From contig CAZGNA010000114.1 in NCBI GenBank assembly GCA_964526945.1, positions 1 to 8,830 of the forward strand: DNA of 8,830 nucleotides. The letters are read 5' to 3'. Numbering within the stretch: position 1 is the first letter of the stretch; every line of letters begins with the position of its first letter. Under the pieces are notes generated by a model, which did no database searches, was not told the DNA's origin, and worked only from the letters and a program-made list of their open reading frames with translations. This document shows positions 6,760 to 8,830 of this stretch, one piece after another. Source of the stretch: Fervidifonticultor sp964526945 (GTDB lineage: Bacteria; Sysuimicrobiota; Sysuimicrobiia; Sysuimicrobiales; Humicultoraceae). The position numbers and the translations under genes were made by a program.

Positions 6760-7302
6760 TCATTCTGTAGATCTCGCCCGAAGCTTCGCGGCCCAGGTCT
6801 TGATGGCGTCTGCCACCCGGTCTCGGTTGGTAGGCGTCAGGGCCTGCACGACGGCGTCGGGGTGCTGCTTGAACGCGTCGGCCCAGGGATGCGGGGCGGC
6901 GGTGATGGTGGCGAGCAGTGGTACGGACGTGCGGACGATCTCCTCAAGGGCATGGCGGAAGGCTGCGCTCAGGAGCTCCATCTTGCCAATCTCGTCCACC
7001 ACGACGATGTGCCCCCGCTCCGCTGCGTGGCGGAGGGCAGCCACACCGATTTCCTCCAGGACGGCGAGGTCCACGCCATAGCGCCCGACGCGGTGGGGTG
7101 ACCGGCCGGCCAGGTCGACATGGGCGAAGACGGCGGAGCGGCCGTCCAGCGTGACGAGGCGAAACCCCGTGCGCGCTCCACCATGTCGGACCTCCTCGGT
7201 GTAGAAGCCCCCGGCGCGCCGGCCGAGCGACGCTACCACCCGTCGGATGAGGGTGGTCTTACCCACCCCGGGGCGGCCCGTGATCAGGAGGATGCGGGCC
7301 AT
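6760..7302 (-). CDS. THEP1-type nucleoside-triphosphatase (NTPase_1 family)
   Basis: A 180-aa P-loop enzyme of the THEP1/NTPase_1 (DUF265) family, known to hydrolyse nucleoside triphosphates in vitro; its cellular role is unsettled. Walker A is GRPGVGKTT (residues 9-17) directly after the first strand, followed by GGFYTEEVR (31-39), a family-typical stretch. Walker B is IVVVDEIGKMEL (99-110) with D103 and E104. The length matches the family. The ATG at 7302 is the only sensible start because in-frame TGA codons lie directly upstream; no strong ribosome site precedes it. It stands alone on the minus strand, convergent with the coiled-coil gene (98-nt gap) and divergent from the RpiR gene (238-nt gap). 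The family is frequent in archaea and thermophilic bacteria. Confidence 0.9.
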   Translation of the reverse strand: MARILLITGRPGVGKTTLIRRVVASLGRRAGGFYTEEVRHGGARTGFRLVTLDGRSAVFAHVDLAGRSPHRVGRYGVDLAVLEEIGVAALRHAAERGHIVVVDEIGKMELLSAAFRHALEEIVRTSVPLLATITAAPHPWADAFKQHPDAVVQALTPTNRDRVADAIKTWAAKLRARSTE

Positions 7303-7502
7303 GGCGACTCAGGATCAGGCAACCAAGGCGGGCGGTGGGTCTGGCGAGGTCCACGATTCCGCTTGGTGATCCGGGTGCGCACGAGGGCTGCCCTCAAGCA
7401 CGCACGGGTACCTACTATGCTGGGCTTCCTGTGGACTTCCCTCACGATCGGATGCGGTTCCTGGCCGCTCGCCCACGGCAGAGCCAATCTGCCCTTGGTT
7501 TC

Positions 7503-7520
7503 TTGCAGGATTTCCTGCAA
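7503..7520 (+). promoter_or_regulatory. Inverted-repeat operator, upstream site
   Basis: TTGCAGGA-TT-TCCTGCAA has perfect 8-bp arms around a 2-bp centre. It lies just upstream of a 22-bp A/T-rich stretch (20 of 22 bases A or T) that likely holds the -10 region of the RpiR gene. The same core recurs inverted at 7544-7557, which marks it as a probable protein-binding site, most simply for the regulator encoded next to it. Confidence 0.7.
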
Positions 7521-7540
7521 ATAAATCGAATATTAATTAT
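7521..7540 (+). promoter_or_regulatory. A/T-rich promoter core of the RpiR gene
   Basis: This segment is almost entirely A/T in a GC-rich window and contains several -10-like hexamers: TCGAAT (7526-7531), TATTAA (7531-7536) and AATTAT (7535-7540). No good -35 is seen; the upstream operator occupies that position. Depending on which hexamer is used, transcription starts just before or just after the ATG at 7541. Confidence 0.45.
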
Positions 7541-8497
7541 ATGGCAGGAAATCCTGTGGCCCCTGATCTCCTGCAACGGATTGACCGGCACTACCAGCAC
7601 CTCTCACCTGCGCACCGCCGCGTGGCGGAGTTCCTCCTCAGCTCCTACGACGAGGCTGCGCTGCTGACCTCTGCGCAGCTGGGAGAGCGGGCGGGCGTCA
7701 GTGAATCTGCCGTCATCCGTTTTGCGCAGCGGCTGGGCTATCGCGGGTACCCGGCACTGCGCGATTCCCTTGCGAACCTGTTGCGGAGCCGCACGACGCA
7801 CGTGGCCCGAATGGAGCAGGCCCTGGGGACTCTGCGCCGCGTCCGAGATCCGCTGCGGCGGGTCCTGGAGCAGGACCGGGTTGCCCTTGACGAGTTGCGT
7901 CGTACTTACTCCCCTCGACTGATCGAGGCCGTGGCCCAGCAGATCCGCCGTGCCCGCACTGTCTACGTGATGGGCCTGGGGATATCCCGGTCGCTGGCGG
8001 TTTTTCTGGAGTTCCGCCTCCGCCGCATGGGTATCGACGTCCGTCCCATCCTGTACGGTGGCTCGGAGGTCTGGGAGCGACTCCCCTCCATCGGACGTGG
8101 TGATCTGTTGGTGGCGATTGGGTTCTTTCGGGGATACCGGGATATCGTGCTGGGGATGCGGTATGCCCGGGGTCGCGGGGCGCGGACGGTGGTGATCACC
8201 GATACGGCTGATTCCCCGCTGGCTCCTGAGGCCGACGTGATGCTCGTCGCTCGACGGGGCGACCTGGCCGTGATCAACTCCTTGGTGGTGCCCATGGCGC
8301 TGCTCAACCTGCTGACCATAGCCGTGGCCTTGCAGGATGTAAGCCGATCCATGGCGTCGCTCCAGGAGTGGGACCGCCTGCGGCAGCAGCTGGAAGGATC
8401 GCTGGAGCATCCCCGTGCGGTCGCCAGGCGCAGCCGCACCGGGAAGGGAAGGAGGGGTGGAGTCAACCTGAGGGTGCTGGGAGGGGGACGAGAATGA
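7541..8497 (+). CDS. MurR/RpiR family transcriptional regulator (HTH plus SIS domain)
   Basis: A 318-aa DNA-binding regulator with the MurR/RpiR layout. The N-terminal HTH_6 domain covers about 8-85, with LSPAHRRVAEFLL and then the helix-turn-helix LTSAQLGERAGVSESAVIRFAQRLGYRGY (42-70). The SIS sugar-phosphate-binding domain covers about 125-265, with VYVMGLGISRSLA (141-153) and DLLVAIGFFRGYRD (188-201). In this family a phosphorylated sugar or similar ligand bound to SIS changes DNA binding. The last 25 residues are basic and glycine-rich (GKGRRGG) beyond the usual end. The ATG at 7541 has no ribosome site; an in-frame GTG at 7556 has AGGA 6 nt upstream and may be the real start. Two matching inverted repeats at the promoter suggest autoregulation. 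The stop overlaps the start of the solute-binding gene (ATGA), so it probably regulates that uptake system. Confidence 0.93.
   Translation: MAGNPVAPDLLQRIDRHYQHLSPAHRRVAEFLLSSYDEAALLTSAQLGERAGVSESAVIRFAQRLGYRGYPALRDSLANLLRSRTTHVARMEQALGTLRRVRDPLRRVLEQDRVALDELRRTYSPRLIEAVAQQIRRARTVYVMGLGISRSLAVFLEFRLRRMGIDVRPILYGGSEVWERLPSIGRGDLLVAIGFFRGYRDIVLGMRYARGRGARTVVITDTADSPLAPEADVMLVARRGDLAVINSLVVPMALLNLLTIAVALQDVSRSMASLQEWDRLRQQLEGSLEHPRAVARRSRTGKGRRGGVNLRVLGGGRE
7544..7557 (+). promoter_or_regulatory. Inverted-repeat operator, start-codon site
   Basis: GCAGGA-AA-TCCTGT is the reverse complement of the upstream site's core with one end mismatch; its centre is 39 bp from that of the first site. It overlaps the ATG region and the AGGA that could serve as ribosome site for the GTG at 7556, so a bound repressor here would block initiation or early elongation. 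Confidence 0.6.
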
Positions 8498-8805
8498 ACA
8501 GGGTCAGAGTCTGTGCCGCGGTGCTGGTGCTGGCACTGCTGGGTGGCCTGGAGGCCGCTTCCTCGGCGGCCCCCGTGGGGGGAACGGTGGTGCTCTACAC
8601 CTCGCTGCCCCTCGAAATCGCCACGGAGTTTGCCAGGGCCTTCATGGCCAAGATCCCGCAGGTCAAGCTAGAGGTCCTGCGTTCGGGCAGTACCGAACTG
8701 GAGCGCCGTATCTTCGCGGAGATGGAGACCGGGGGCATCCGCGCGGATGTTCTGTGGCTGGCCGACGCGCCTGTATTCATCCCAAATCCGGCGGCATTGA
8801 GGTAG
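8494..8805 (+). CDS. Periplasmic solute-binding protein, truncated (probable pseudogene)
   Basis: The N-terminal third of an ABC-transporter substrate-binding protein of the Fe3+/AfuA-like class (COG1840 type). A signal peptide (MNRVRVCAAVLVLALLGGLE, Ala-rich cleavage zone near 21-26) is followed by GGTVVLYTSLPLEIATEFAR, an alpha/beta opening typical of the class, then FMAKIPQVKLEVLRSGSTEL and ADVLWLADAPVF. Family members are roughly 340 residues; this frame ends at a TAG after 103 codons. After VFI (about codon 96) the residues no longer resemble the family in any forward frame, which suggests an insertion or rearrangement rather than one indel. GGAGG lies 9 nt before the ATG, and the start overlaps the RpiR stop. 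Substrate is uncertain: ferric iron or 2-aminoethylphosphonate-like solutes are possible for this class. Confidence 0.8.
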   Translation: MNRVRVCAAVLVLALLGGLEAASSAAPVGGTVVLYTSLPLEIATEFARAFMAKIPQVKLEVLRSGSTELERRIFAEMETGGIRADVLWLADAPVFIPNPAALR

Positions 8806-8830
8806 CGCTGATAAGAATGCCGACACGTCG
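8782..8830. other. Unexplained sequence after loss of solute-binding similarity
   Basis: From about 8782 the sequence no longer encodes recognisable solute-binding protein. One forward frame is open to the window edge and reads HPKSGGIEVALIRMPTR, which I do not recognise. It could be the end of an insertion sequence or another rearrangement; too little is present to classify. Confidence 0.3.

Noticed and set aside
7303..7500. Small gene in the gap between the NTPase and RpiR genes
   Set aside because: Open frames exist on both strands but lack ribosome sites, domains and sensible composition; I see only isolated TTCCTG half-sites here.
7604..8410. Minus-strand open frame opposite the RpiR gene
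   Set aside because: The plus strand encodes a complete HTH-SIS protein; the reverse frame has no domain and atypical composition.
1..8830. CRISPR array, tRNA or rRNA genes
   Set aside because: No regularly spaced palindromic repeats, cloverleaf or rRNA-like conserved stretches were seen on reading through the window.

Overview
This is a very GC-rich bacterial window with about nine protein genes. The dense packing, ATGA/GTGA start-stop overlaps and GTG starts fit a high-GC bacterium. A THEP1-type NTPase, a family frequent in thermophiles and archaea, leans weakly towards a thermophilic or deep-branching lineage. I cannot name a phylum from the sequence alone.

Left region (1-2447): a divergent pair. 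On the minus strand lies the N-terminal part (about 510 codons) of dnaX, the DNA polymerase III clamp-loader subunit, cut by the left window edge. On the plus strand lies a CPBP-family intramembrane protease, whose best promoter places the transcription start on the start codon (leaderless candidate).

Middle region (2562-5726): a tight three-gene operon behind a perfect TTGACA -35 box. It encodes a secreted, membrane-anchored protein built of NEW3-like beta-sandwich domains, an ABC-2 type ATPase and an ABC-2 type permease. The genes are coupled by 4-nt overlaps. Together they look like an ABC-2 exporter or membrane-remodelling complex with its own extracytoplasmic subunit; the substrate is unknown.

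Next (5727-6661): a short intergenic region with a strong GC hairpin and an extended -10 promoter, then a protein with a heptad-repeat coiled coil (two 84-bp tandem repeats) joined to a C-terminal domain that may be a degenerate PD-(D/E)XK-like fold. A minus-strand THEP1-type NTPase (6760-7302) converges on it.

Right region (7303-8830): a MurR/RpiR-family regulator whose promoter carries two inverted-repeat sites with the same core, one upstream and one overlapping the start codon, a probable autoregulatory operator pair. It is translationally coupled to a periplasmic solute-binding protein gene (Fe3+/AfuA-like class) that loses family similarity and stops after 103 codons, near the window end. 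It is probably broken by an insertion or rearrangement. The logic of this last unit is a sugar-phosphate-type regulator controlling an uptake system whose binding protein is now truncated.
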